A DNA stretch of 64,000 bases from Streblospio benedicti (Eukaryota > Annelida > Polychaeta > Spionida > Spionidae), in contig CM032659.1 in assembly GCA_019095985.1 (NCBI GenBank), positions 10,536,531 to 10,600,530 of the forward strand, given 5' to 3'. Of this stretch, positions 12,701 through 50,624 are shown in pieces. The translations under genes and the position numbers were made by a program. The notes under the pieces were generated by a model. The model was not told the origin of the DNA. It did no database searches and saw only the letters and a list, made by a program, of their open reading frames with translations. How positions within the stretch are numbered: the first letter of the stretch is position 1; each line of letters opens with the position of its first letter.

Positions 12701-15033
12701 CTGTTATATAATGCCAAATAAGGTTCCATTGAGCAATATGTCAAGTTGGTCGCTTTCTTAAAGGTGAATTGCTGATGCTTTGTTTGGCTGTGTGTTTTCT
12801 TTTATTCAAAAGCATATAATTTACATATATTTCAAATTTATAAAGCTGTCTTTGAATTAGTTATTATTGCTATTTGTGAATATCATAGATAACAAGGCAT
12901 CGCTATGTTTGAATTGAAGTGTCAAGTATTTCAATCCTACTTGTCTGTGATCATTGATGATATGATGACTCTGATCAATTTCTGTACAAAATTGCTGATA
13001 TAAGATTAAGTCACCACCTGGAACCTATCCTTGTGATGCAAAACTGTGAAGATGTCTCATTGAAATCCATAGTTTTATTCTTTTGGCTGCACATCTTCCA
13101 TTTCTCCTCTAATTCTTAGATGAGCAGAAGAAAGTCATTGCAAAAAATGCATGTTTGTTTTAAGCTTTGGAAATGTGACAATTTATTGCTTACGTAAGTT
13201 TGTGGGTTCGGTATTGTCACGATGTGGCTGCTTGCGGTTACGGTTAAGTTTTGGTCGCCACAGACTAAAAAAAATGGTAAACTTGACACCAGAGTATCAG
13301 CTTCTTTCTCATGCAAAGGACTTGAATTGCAGTGTAAAGTTTAATGGGCTTAAGTAGCACTCTTGTGGCTTGAGAAAACAGTTTATTAGATACATACTGT
13401 TAATACTAAAGAGGAGAACTTATCCAGATCTCATTTCTCTTAGAACTACAAATACAATTCACCGCCTTAAAATACAAATGTCAGTATATTTCATTTAATT
13501 AATTTTACTGTCATAGATTTTTGACATTAGTTGTGGTAATCCAGTATGGTCTGTTGACAGCAACATTAAGTTATGCTCTATTATGCAAACTAGCTAATGT
13601 ATAATGAAAGAAATGCACTTTACCGTCACATAATGCTTCTCGCTTTTTTTGTCTCAGTCTGTGTAATTTGTATTGAAATGTAATGTTTACACTAAGATAT
13701 TTTGCTATTGCCAGATGATTCTACCGGTAATCTTTTTTTATTGACAACACATGGAGAAATGTGCATACTTAATTGCTAAGAGAGTGAGAACGTTGTTTAC
13801 CCAATTTAAACATGGCATATTACCTCTTAGAATAGAGACTGGTACATTTAGGGATTTACCTGTAGAGCAACGAATTTGCGAGCTATGTCAGCTGGATATG
13901 GTTGAAGATAAAATACACTTCCTATGTGCGCTCTAATGTCTTCATTATCATAATAGAACAAGAGGTTTTGACCTATACCTGATGAAACCGACTAACCCAT
14001 AGCTGGTTTGTTCCTGCAGGTGGCCACATTCATTCTGCAAAAGATCCTGCTGGACGAGACGGGGCTGTCGTACATCTGCCAGACGTACGACCGCTTCTCA
14101 CACGTCGCCATGATCCTCGTACGTATAATACCACAGCTGATCAGCTTCAATTATTGGGACTCCTGCACCCTAGCTTCAATATTGTATTATTTGGGTTATG
14201 TTACACTCTAAGCTTTTAAAATAGTGCTGGTGTAGTTATTAATGCCTATTGTTGCACTCTATAATAAAGCCTAAAATTAGCTCAAATTTACCACGGTGGA
14301 TGTCTGATTGACCCAAACACAGTGAAATACCCTGTGGTAAATTTTAGATCTTGTTACCAATAGATTCCTACCAAAAATAAATTGATTATGTATTGGATCA
14401 AAACTGAACTGATGAGTATTCAACATACTAAGTTTGTAATTGAGCATTACCTTAAAAGAAAATGATGCACATAGCAAACCCTTGTGGTGTTTGTAGGGGA
14501 AGATGGTGCTGTTGCTGGCCAAGGAGCAGTCGGCACGGCTTCTCAAGCACGTGGTGCGCTGTTACCTGCGCCTGTCCGACAACCCCAGGTATAGTGCTGC
14601 TGAATAGAATAAGCTTATAATACACCGCGCCCCATCAGAGGGGTGTGCTGAATGTGGAGGATATTTTGTAATGTCAAACAGAAAAATAGTTACTGAAATC
14701 ATAAGTGAAACTCCAAATACTCCACTGAATCTGATTCTGAAAGACTTTTGCTTTACCATGACATGATAAAAAAAAGATGAAATAGGAATTTGTTTGGTTC
14801 AGTAAAACGGGCATTCTTTTTTAAACCTTCCGTTGTGTCATCTTGTTTGCAGGGCACGTGAGGCGTTGCGCCAGTGCCTGCCAGACCAGCTCAAGGACAA
14901 CACGTTTGCACAGTGCCTCAAGGATGATAACTCCACCAAGCGCTGGCTCGCCACATTGCTTAAAAACCTCGAGGCCGGCCCAGTGGCACCACAGCAGGGT
15001 CCTGGTGGGGGCATCCCCATGCCGGGACAGTAG
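3604..15033 (+). CDS. CNOT9: CNOT9 (RQCD1/Rcd1/CAF40), CCR4-NOT subunit 9, complete coding region, 8 exons
   Basis: Joined exons 3604-3773, 5427-5547, 6520-6607, 8541-8647, 8947-9042, 14020-14118, 14497-14588 and 14853-15033 give 954 nt, 317 residues plus stop. All introns are GT-AG and every phase closes. CNOT9 is the armadillo-repeat subunit of the CCR4-NOT deadenylase; it binds the NOT1 scaffold and tryptophans of GW182/TNRC6 and Roquin-like partners in the cytoplasm. The core from the DREK-YQWI start to the [16 protein letters not shown] end is nearly identical to the human protein as I remember it (299 residues). The N-terminus is longer and Met/Gly/Ala-rich and the C-terminus ends in a Gly/Pro tail. 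The start could instead be the ATG at 3610, because AG at 3607-3608 may be an acceptor for an unseen 5'UTR exon; an in-frame stop lies at 3577. The stop TAG is followed directly by TAA. A large transposon ends 43 bp upstream of the ATG. Confidence 0.96.
3879..4915. mobile_element. piggyBac-like non-autonomous element, 1037 bp
   Basis: Flanked on both sides by TTAA (3875-3878 and 4916-4919). Inverted ends CCCATTTAT / ATGAATGGG start with CCC as piggyBac TIRs do. No transposase frame. Lies in CNOT9 intron 1. Confidence 0.65.
4920..5426. other. CNOT9 intron 1, remainder
   Basis: AT-rich intron sequence. I see no gene, repeat or structured element here beyond the acceptor of exon 2. Confidence 0.6.
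5427..5547 (+). CDS. CNOT9: CNOT9 coding exon 2
   Basis: Acceptor TTGCATTTTAG; encodes [20 protein letters not shown] and on to the INPPHLT segment; donor ACT|GTGAGT. Ends in phase 0. Conserved armadillo helices of the NOT1-binding protein. Confidence 0.95.
5548..6519. other. CNOT9 intron 2
   Basis: Plain AT-rich intron; nothing recognised. Confidence 0.6.
6520..6607 (+). CDS. CNOT9: CNOT9 coding exon 3
   Basis: Acceptor TGATTTCAG; encodes [20 protein letters not shown] and on to ETRSAFLQ; donor CAA G|GTTAGT. This is one of the most conserved parts of the family. Confidence 0.95.
6680..8316 (+). mobile_element. piggyBac-like element (family of 27308-28544), interrupted by a MITE
   Basis: Preceded by TTAA (6676-6679) and starting CCCTCTTA, it is broken after 8 bp by the insertion at 6688-7144 and resumes at GTGCGGGGGGCGCATATATG. 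The rest matches 27330-28540 along its length (ACTCGTGGTTCTAGTC, TTTACCTTG, AATATTTACCCACC, ATGGATGGTTTATG, CGGCTTCGAGA). The right terminus has decayed: no clean AGGGTTAA is seen at 8316. No transposase frame. Confidence 0.72.
6688..7141. mobile_element. Harbinger-like MITE with C-rich interior, 454 bp
   Basis: Inverted ends share TTCACAAATGACGTCA (left, and reverse complement at right) and TTA flanks both sides (6685-6687, 7142-7144). The interior has long C tracts (CCCCCCCCTC near 6770, 14 C near 7101) and repeats of GACGTCATC and CACCTTTTGTCATC. The 3-bp TWA target suggests PIF/Harbinger. Confidence 0.65.
8541..8647 (+). CDS. CNOT9: CNOT9 coding exon 4
   Basis: Acceptor TTTGTTTCAG; encodes [20 protein letters not shown] through [10 protein letters not shown]; donor AAG|GTAAGT. 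The phase joins exactly with exon 3. Confidence 0.96.
8947..9042 (+). CDS. CNOT9: CNOT9 coding exon 5
   Basis: Acceptor CATTAACAG; encodes [20 protein letters not shown] through GSELSKT, 32 whole codons; donor ACA|GTAAGT. Followed by a 5-kb intron rich in repeats. Confidence 0.95.
9043..10320. other. CNOT9 intron 5, first part
   Basis: AT-rich DNA with no recognised gene or repeat. Confidence 0.55.
10323..10668 (+). repeat. SINE family 1, full-length copy (tRNA-derived)
   Basis: Head is tRNA-like: A box TGGCCGAGTGG and perfect B box GGTTCGATTCC, spaced as in Pol III promoters, but the acceptor stem does not close, so it is not a tRNA gene. The body of about 270 bp (TGAGCAACCTTACCCCTAGC, CAGGTTGCACACTGCTCCGT) is shared with 43636-43963, ending in a short ACATTTACATTTGCATTTGC repeat tail. 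Likely LINE-mobilised. Confidence 0.88.
11040..11215 (+). repeat. Dispersed repeat shared with 35455-35700
   Basis: Shared blocks: CAATTGAGCAGTTC...AAGAAAGCA(T/C)GA, TGGCCGTTA-like, TTTTGAAATGTTACG, and GACGCAGTCAGTACTGTA. A similar GACGCAGTCAATACTATG is found at 34928. Family unknown. Confidence 0.6.
11216..13740. other. CNOT9 intron 5, middle part
   Basis: AT-rich intron sequence. Short open frames exist but none has recognisable content. Confidence 0.5.
13745..13990 (+). mobile_element. Non-LTR retrotransposon (LINE) 3' ORF fragment
   Basis: A 61-residue frame reads [20 protein letters not shown], then [20 protein letters not shown]. This matches the C-terminal region common after the reverse transcriptase in invertebrate LINEs (pattern pL.iEtGRy..ip..eR.C..C....veDe.HFl..C). 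The frame shifts after about 13936, where [14 protein letters not shown] continues in another frame. Only this fragment is present. Confidence 0.6.
14020..14118 (+). CDS. CNOT9: CNOT9 coding exon 6
   Basis: Acceptor TTCCTGCAG; encodes [20 protein letters not shown] through SHVAMIL, 33 codons; donor CTC|GTACGT. GC-richer than its surroundings, as expected of a coding exon. Confidence 0.95.
14497..14588 (+). CDS. CNOT9: CNOT9 coding exon 7
   Basis: Acceptor TTTGTAG; encodes [20 protein letters not shown] through LRLSDNP; donor CCC AG|GTATAG. Confidence 0.95.
14853..15033 (+). CDS. CNOT9: CNOT9 coding exon 8 (terminal)
   Basis: Acceptor CTTGTTTGCAG; encodes [20 protein letters not shown], then the lineage-specific tail ending GGGIPMPGQ. 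The stop is TAG at 15031-15033 with TAA immediately after. Confidence 0.95.
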
Positions 15034-15043
15034 TAAAGGCAGA

Positions 15044-15084
<41 letters not shown>

Positions 15085-16560
15085 GACCGGAAATTTGGGG
15101 ATACAGTGCACTTTGCAAACAGAGGCTGTTCGTGGTTTATGCAACATTGCCATTATATAACCATGACTTGAAAAAGTATTACAAATTCTGATTATGAATC
15201 ATAGGTTTCATTTATCATCACACAGAATATTGATAGTGTTTTTTTGAATATACTACTTAATCATATTAATTAATGTATATTTTTAAAGCACTTCTATTCT
15301 CGTGCCACATTTTAGTGACTTACAGACCATTTCAAGTAGAACTACAATTGAAAATATGAAAACAAATAGGATAATCAAGTGGGTTTTTTTCCCGCTGCTA
15401 AGTGCTTACAAGTTTGCAATTGTCACAATATCCTCAATCAATTATGGATGATAGGAGATGGATGACTCCCAAGACAGTAAATTTTTCATGCGTGAGAAAT
15501 TCATCTTTACTCTGTGGATATGAGAAATGATACGTGAGGTTATTGACTTGCGGTTTGTTAGCGTGTTGTATATATTTTCGAATGACTGAACGTTAGGCTA
15601 AGTGTGGAATAGCTATTGAAGTAAATGTAAAAGTAAAGATGTGAAGGCTTGACCAATTCCTTTGTTGACAGATAATCTGATGGTGCATTTAGGAAGTTTG
15701 AAGAAGTCCACAGCATCTGGGAAATTGTAAACTATATGACTATAGTGTTGGTTTAAACATAGTTTATTGAAATTCATATGTACAAGTAGATTAGACAAAA
15801 GTTGTTTGGTTGCCTACTATTTTCACATACCTTTCCAATTTGATATGGAATAGGTAGAGTTTCTTTACTAGTAATTTGTATAAAGTACTTTCATTTTATG
15901 TGCTAAATCCTGTTTAAGAGAACAAACCAATTACATTTTTAATTTCTCGTGGCTTATGTCATTGTATATTGTATTGTTTTGAGTTTCTCTGCGTCAAACC
16001 TACGGTAATAGCGTTATATGAAATTCTAGGATTTAAATATTAATTTGTTACTAATACTTGGCAAACGTAAGTGGATTTATCATTGCGACTCCATACAATA
16101 CCTACAGTCCCAATATTTCAGTCATACATTTTGCTTCCCAACTGTTTACAGTATGGTGGAAGAAACATTGGTCCAAAGATGACTGCCTCCAAACTTTGTC
16201 ATTGTCACACGTGCTTGAAACTGACGATTATAGATGTCATGGTGTCGAAAGGAAATAATATATATGAGAAGATAGGATAGTTTTATTTGAGAATTAAAAA
16301 TGTTAATTCTAAGAGGCTCAACTGAAGTATGTTTGTTAATAGTGGTGTTTACAAGGTGATGTACGAATTCAATACCTAATAATCATTTCTGTATGTTTAT
16401 TTTGCAAATAAGGAATTTCTATTTTGTAAAATTTGTAAATTAAAATGTAACAATCTTGTAAAGTTCTAAATGCTTCATTATTAAAAGAACAGTGACTGTA
16501 GTTCTAAATTAGTTGTAATAAATTATCTGTATGAAATATTGAAATAAATCAATAATGAAA
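15034..16560 (+). other. CNOT9: CNOT9 3'UTR (inferred)
   Basis: About 1.5 kb of AT-rich DNA without coding signal between the CNOT9 stop and a good poly(A) site. It begins with a (CAG)12 tract. No other gene is visible. The extent is inferred from the poly(A) signals, not from transcript data. Confidence 0.6.
15046..15081 (+). repeat. (CAG)12 microsatellite in CNOT9 3'UTR
   Basis: Twelve uninterrupted CAG units starting 13 nt after the CNOT9 stop codon. It lies downstream of two stops in tandem (TAG TAA), so it is untranslated by ordinary reading. Confidence 0.95.
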
Positions 16561-16585
16561 AAAGATTTTTGTTGTGGTTGTATAT
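16517..16585 (+). promoter_or_regulatory. CNOT9: CNOT9 polyadenylation signals and GU-rich downstream element
   Basis: AATAAA occurs at 16517-16522 and again at 16543-16548. It is followed from about 16565 by a T/GT-rich stretch (TTTTTGTTGTGGTTG), the usual layout of an animal cleavage and polyadenylation site. Cleavage is expected near 16560. Confidence 0.65.
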
Positions 16586-16710
16586 ATTCAAACTGCATCT
16601 TAGCTAAAAAAAATTATCTCCCTCTCTGACAAACAACTTTTCTAGTCAACCCCCTGGCATAGTTAAAAACCATTCTTGTCTTCCCCCTTGGCATAGGCGA
16701 AACTTTTTCT

Positions 16711-17309
16711 GGTACCATATTTCCCCGTTTTGTAGCCTCTGCTCAAATTGTAGCCTCCCCTCAATTAGACGCTGGTTTAGAAACAATTTTAAGTCAATAA
16801 ACACCTCCCTTGTATAAATGCCTCCCTCATATTAATGCCTTTTCAAGACTGGCGCATATCGAAGAGAATACCGCTGGCGGCAAGTTGATTGATATGTTTC
16901 TTAACCACCTGTGGTGTTTTGCTTGTAACTTTGTTAATCCCAATCCGACTTTGACAGTTAATATATCATTTTAAAGCCAAGAACATTGTGGATATGACTA
17001 CCTAAACCACTATATGAATATTTATATGTAAATACCAAAAAGTAATATGTATTACGTTAAGAGTGGGATCACACTGTAATCCCTGTAATCACCCGGTATA
17101 CACTTGGGAACAAGTGGCGGCGTTTATTTGAAGTTACTTGAGTGAGATACAGTGGCTTCCTCAGGTGTGTCTAACTAAGCTGGTCAAATTGCTAATTGCT
17201 TTGTGTTTATTAGGGCCTCCTACTAGACGCTTCCCTTATTTAAACGCCTATGCTAGACATCTTGTGAAAACAATAAACGCGGATTAACAATAAACAAAAT
17301 GCAGAGACG
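16711..17309. mobile_element. Inverted-repeat element, copy 1 (RACGCCTCCC family)
   Basis: About 600 bp matching 17641-18220. Begins GGTACCATATTTCCCCGTTTTGTAGCC. The interior carries several variants of a GCCTCCCTCA motif at both ends (TAGACGC, AACACCTCCC, ATGCCTCCCTCA, AAACGCCTATGCTAGACAT), and a shared core AAGAGTGGG...GAACAAGTGGC. The right end has diverged. Confidence 0.6.
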
Positions 17310-17640
17310 GTACACTTTGGCAAACAATCAGGCAAGTGGCTGCATTCATATATCCCAGATGATGAAAAATTTTAGCTTGTGAGTGAAGTTGAGCAAAAAC
17401 TTAAATCATAACTAAACTTCTAATATACATTATATACACGTTAAAACTGCTTTTGTGCTTGTTTTAAAAAGCTACCGTAGCACTACCGTGCATATGTTAT
17501 ACAACTTGTGCAGTGTATCCAATATAGATTCTAATATACAGTTACAATTTTGTGTTATCAAATATCCGGATTTATATGAAGCCATGTATTAATAATCTGT
17601 AAATATAACACTAAGCATCCAATTAATTTACTATACTACT

Positions 17641-18220
17641 TGGTACATATTACTGCATTTCCACGTTTTGTAGCCTCTGCCCAAATCGTAGCCTCCCCTC
17701 AAATAGACGCCTGGTTAGACACAATTTTGAATCAATGAACACCTCCCTCATATTAACCCCTGTTCAAGGCTGGCGCTTATCAAAGATAATACCGCCGGCG
17801 GCAAATTGATTGATGTTTTTAACCCACCGGAGTTATTTCGTTTGTAAGTTTGTCCCTATCCAATTTTGACGGTTAATAATATCTTCGATCGTTTTAAAGC
17901 CAAGAACATCATGGATATAACTATCTAAACTATTACTAATATATGAATATTGATATAATTGCCAAATGAAGTAGTAATGTTTATTACGTTAAGAGTGGGC
18001 TCACACAGTAATACATGTAATTATACATTTGGGAACAAGTGGCAGCGTTTGAAGTTTCTTCAGTGAGATACAGTGGCTTCCTTGGGTGTGTAACTGAAAG
18101 TGGTCAAATTGTTTTGTTTAAACGCCTCCTTCAAATAGATGCCTCCCTCATTTAAACGCCTATGCTAGACATGTTTTGAAAACATTACGCCTAGGCTACA
18201 AAAACACAGAAATACGGTAT
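17641..18220. mobile_element. Inverted-repeat element, copy 2 (RACGCCTCCC family)
   Basis: Same element in the same orientation, better preserved: the left end GGTACATATTACTGCATTTC...TTTTGTAGCC pairs with the right end GGCTACAAAAACACAGAAAT...ACGGTATC as an imperfect TIR of about 30 bp. No coding capacity. Superfamily not identified. Confidence 0.62.
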
Positions 18221-20440
18221 CTAGATTTCCATATTTAATATGTAATTGAAGCTTACTGTACAACTAGAACTGTTTGCACATGATATAATTTGCGAATTTC
18301 GTGTGTAGGTGCCAAAATGCAATCTTAAATAGTCCACAAACACGAATAGCCTATGTGGAGTAGATCCAGGATTGACAAAAATTGCAAAATTAGTCACAAA
18401 ATGATTTAAAGATGAAAATCACAAAATTTAATAGCCACAAAATATTCTAGTTTTACAGTATTAGTTTTGTTATAATTTTCTTTATATATCAGAGTTTGCA
18501 AATAATTTGGTTTCGGAGGACATTTACCGGTATTGTCGAAACGTAGAACCATGTATTTTGGTATATTTTGGAAAACATTTTGGACATTTGAAACATTAAA
18601 AGCAGGTATTAAGAACAGTCATTGTTTTGACTAAAATCTTAAAAACATGGCAAAGGAGTTACTTGTAAACAGTTGTTAAATGTATGCAAGAAAAGAAACA
18701 CAACACAAAGTTCCTGCATTTAACTAGAATAATTTATTCCATGGTAGAAAATGGAGGCCGCGCATTAGCCCCAAAAGAGGGCTATTGCAAACATGTTTTT
18801 GTGTGGTGTAGCCGACGCCAAATATTAACAGTAGGTTTGCAAAGTGCTGCTAAGGAGGGTGGTTGGCTGACCGTGCCTGCGTCCTCACACAATTGTGCGA
18901 CTTTGTTCAATGTAGTATATAAAAATATCCAAAGGAAAATTCTGTCTGCAGTGCACCACTACAGAAAGTAATGCAATAGGCCAGTTTCTGAGTGTTCAGC
19001 ACGGACAGCCAACATGCTTATCAGCCACCATCTCCTCTTGCTACCATTTTAAGGAACATGAAATGGACAGTTTCTGTGCCATGACCATCAATTATTTGCA
19101 ACATGGAGGTGTAAAAGAATGGATGCAGATAAAATCTGCTTCATGGCACTGCCAGAGTGATCACTGTTCATTTTGCCAGGCTAAAATGATGGTTTTAGGG
19201 TGCACACGAGCTAAAGGCAATGATGCTGTACATTTTTTCAGCAATATATTTCTGATCAAAATTGAATACAAAATACATTATCTTACAGCAAAAGAGTTTG
19301 GTGCATACAAGGATGCATAAATTAATTTTCTATTTTTGTTACAGCTAAATGCACTCATACTATCAATTTCAGATTACTCTTAGGCAAGTTTCTGACATGA
19401 ACTAAAAATCACCCGGCAGGCTGAATGAGGTTACATGTAGGTGTGCAATGATGGCTGTTGACAATGGTCTAAATGTACAAAATCAAAAAGGCCAGCGAAT
19501 TCCCGGCATGTTACAACTACAGGTTTATAAGTGGGAAGCTTAAGACAAACAACTAGGTAAAACTTGTTACTGGAGGCCAGAAAACTCCTGGTACTCTCCT
19601 ACGTCAAATTGACTGATTAGAAAGACCCGCTTGTGTACATTTAGTTTGCTTAGTTTAAAGTTTGGTGCTTAGGTATGAAGTTTGCTTCATATAAGAAAGT
19701 ACCAGTAGCTTTCAAAGCCGATCAATTTGACTTTTCATCTAAGCTGGCGCTGTGGAAATTTTGGAAAACTACTTATTTCATTCAATATCAACTGAATTCA
19801 AACAAAACTTGCTCATCACAGGCAAACTTAGATCAAATGTCCTTATTTCTACTTTTTGCAAAATGTTTGTTATTTTACACAGGCAAAAACAATAGAACCT
19901 TTGTATCAGTTTCAAAATATGGATGCCTTTATCATCAGAATGTATATTACAGAAGAATACATGAGAACCTAAGATTGTGTAATTATCTAGCTGTGGTACA
20001 AATAACTAAGACCTAAAAATAAGACAGCTAGCGAGGTAGTATTACTTGACACAACAGAACAGAAGAGAAGAGGCCAACAGTTCCAACTATAGTACAATCT
20101 ATATACACATTTGCATTGTTTACTTGCACAAATGTATTGTAGAAATAATGCAGGTGCCTTGACGCAGGTCTCATTACCATTCTTGAAATTTGACATGTTA
20201 TTCAGTGCATGAGAAACGTGACAAGGACATCTCCATTGTATATTCAATATGACAATTGCGCTATTGGCCTCAGTCTCTGTATATCATCTTTGCACAAGGC
20301 TAATCCTTGCACGCTGAAGCAGTAGGTTCTGTCCACCTGATTTCATACAACATTATTGTACTATAATTATGCAATCACCTCACCAATCATATCACTGAGC
20401 CTGCTGCTGCAACGTGCCAGGACACAATAATATAAACACG
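18221..20440. other. Intergenic or distal IGF2BP 3'UTR
   Basis: AT-rich, no exon or repeat recognised. Minus-strand AATAAA at 18733-18738 would allow this to be a long 3'UTR of IGF2BP. Confidence 0.4.
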
Positions 20441-22147
20441 CACGATGCGAGTTTATTACCAGTATTATAGAAAACCCAAGAAACATTAACATGAGAAAAT
20501 TGCTATCATTTGACAATTATTATACACAATTCTGGAAAAAACAATATTAACGTGTTCAATCTTATAAAACAATAAGAGGAGAAAAAAATCATGCTCATCT
20601 ATAATTTAATTATTCACTAAATTGAAAAGATTTCAAACCGTAGAAGTCCCATAATACAAGCATTAAGATTCAACTATAAGGAGAGTTGGTGCATGTATTT
20701 TGAGGTGCTAGTGACCCTGAGGAGGCTAATTCACCTGTCCCGGAGGCGGTTTGTGAGGTCAAAATAAAGACGGTTGCCAGAGGGGGTGGAGGATCTCAAC
20801 TGCACGACCCACCCCATGTGGCCACCGATTATAATCAATGTGTTAGCTTCAAATAAATCCCTGAATCAATGCTTTCTGCAACTATTCCCATTAGTAAGAA
20901 GTCCATCAATCTATTGGTGTGTCGTCGTCATCTCATCTATACAGGCAGAAGTGGCTTGGCTCCGTGATGAAGCAAGTTTGTCTGGGAAGGCAAAGGTATG
21001 GGACACGGCATCGCTTACTGTAGACCTTATCAACAACAAAAAATATTACCCCTATTTCAACTCTAGTATCGCTGTACTATGTGTGCTTTATATAATGTTT
21101 TGGTAAACACTTTTTGTAACCCTAAAAAGGGTGCTCTATCATGAAGATTTTGGGGCTTGCGGATTTGGCGCCGCTCATTTGTTAGCTATTTTTATGGTTT
21201 GGGCATACGAACGGCAGCGAAATACTGAAGTGGCTGACAAAAACAAGTGTTGACTGCAGGCCGATGCAATCGAGCCCCACCATATATAATAACACAAACA
21301 AGGCCAACTGCCAAAAACAGGGTTCAGTGGGTATCTGTGCATCAGCCAACAGTCAGCTGCCAGCATGCCCAATACAGGAGAATTACGCAGCAGCTATGGA
21401 AATACAACTTTGTCATGCAGCTTGGCTCTTTTATATGTAAACATTTTATATAAATTTTCAACAATAATGCCGCTTGTTATAATTCCATAAAAATACTAAC
21501 AAAAAAGATCTTTCAACAAGTATCAAAAATAAACTTTATACTTGATACAAAAATGAGACCATAATACATAACATCAACAATGGCCTGAAACGCACGTCTT
21601 CATCCTGTATCAATATATAACCCGTCTTCCACCTCGTCGTGAGTGAACACAATCTGATGCCAGTCCTGGATGCTAGGCCTGCTGTGCCTCAGTCTCTACG
21701 CTGTATACTGGGAATGGCTGCTTCAGCCTTTTGGCCCCTGGCTACTCGGGGTCGGCGCTCCGTCATCAGATGCCAGCCAGCGCCACAAAACCACAACGCT
21801 CACTGGCACCACAAACCACCACCACTGCAGCAGCAGCAGCAGCAGCAGCTGTTTAGCAGTTTATTATATATTCTGGTTTACTGATTCTAACGTCCTTGTC
21901 ACGAACAAGTGGCCTGCGCGGCAGGGGAGACATGTCAGCAAGGCTGGTTCAGTAGTCCTCTATCACATTGTAATGTCTGATCAGCATCGACGACATGCCG
22001 CCTCTGTGGCAGCAGCAACAACAGGCCGCCACCGTCGCCTGTGGTGGTGTACGGAGCGCCCCCGGTGGCTGGGCCAGCCGCGGGGCAGCGTTTGTTCTCA
22101 TGTCTTTGGTAGTGTCTACTGGGGGAGTGAGGTAGTAGCAACGCCGG
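20440..22147 (-). other. IGF2BP: IGF2BP 3'UTR (inferred, end uncertain)
   Basis: No coding exon is visible downstream of the IGF2BP stop. Minus-strand AATAAA signals lie at 21860-21865, 20452-20457 and 18733-18738, so the UTR could be about 0.3, 1.7 or 3.4 kb. The distal end is my inference; no downstream element is as clear as at CNOT9. Confidence 0.4.
21828..21848. repeat. (CAG)7 on + strand, CTG in the IGF2BP sense
   Basis: Seven CAG units on the + strand. It lies about 300 nt past the IGF2BP stop, so it would be a CUG tract in that transcript if a distal poly(A) site is used. Confidence 0.9.
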
Positions 22148-50007
<27,860 letters not shown>

Positions 50008-50564
50008 TGCTGTATATTTTTTTCTTACATGGAACTAAAAGCTGAAAAGAAATGTAATAATCATGAAACGGGGAAAGACGTAAGCAAAACGAAACTCATT
50101 TGACGGTCGGCGTGATAAAATTGCGTTGTGCGGTTTACAAATACCGGCGCATGAATAACATGGAAGAGTCTATTATTTTTGACGTCCGCAGCTTGAAGCG
50201 AGCAACCAAGACACGTGGAGAATCCTTGTCATGGTCATTCACTCCCACTTGAGGGTGATTAGTGCCTGACATAGGTTAAAAGCTAAGCATATTGATACCA
50301 CTGTGGCATATTGACCGTAATACGTTTCGCACTGAAGTCCTGTGGAGCGTATTTCATTTGTCCATTCACAACTTTGGACGGCGCCAATGTGTGATTTAAG
50401 ATGCACGTGGTTTACCACAACACTAAATGAATTGTAATCCTAACGTATATGTTTAACATCCGTTATCAGTCATTCCTGCATCAACTATTTCTGCTCCAGC
50501 ATTCTCAAACGAATGCCAGGGATCAAACTGCGACGGGAGCTTCCTTCATGCTTCTTTTAAACAT

Positions 50565-50624
50565 CGTGCGTCCGCACCGACCAAAAATCTATGCACATAT
50601 TATATAGTATTATCCGTGACGTCA
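50565..50624 (-). promoter_or_regulatory. Candidate IGF2BP core promoter: CRE plus TATA box
   Basis: On the minus strand a perfect CRE palindrome TGACGTCA (50617-50624) is followed 10 nt later by TATATAA (50600-50606). Transcription would start near 50570, about 560 nt before the IGF2BP ATG. The leader would contain upstream ATGs or an unseen intron. Motif spacing is good but motifs this short occur by chance; no transcript evidence. Confidence 0.35.
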
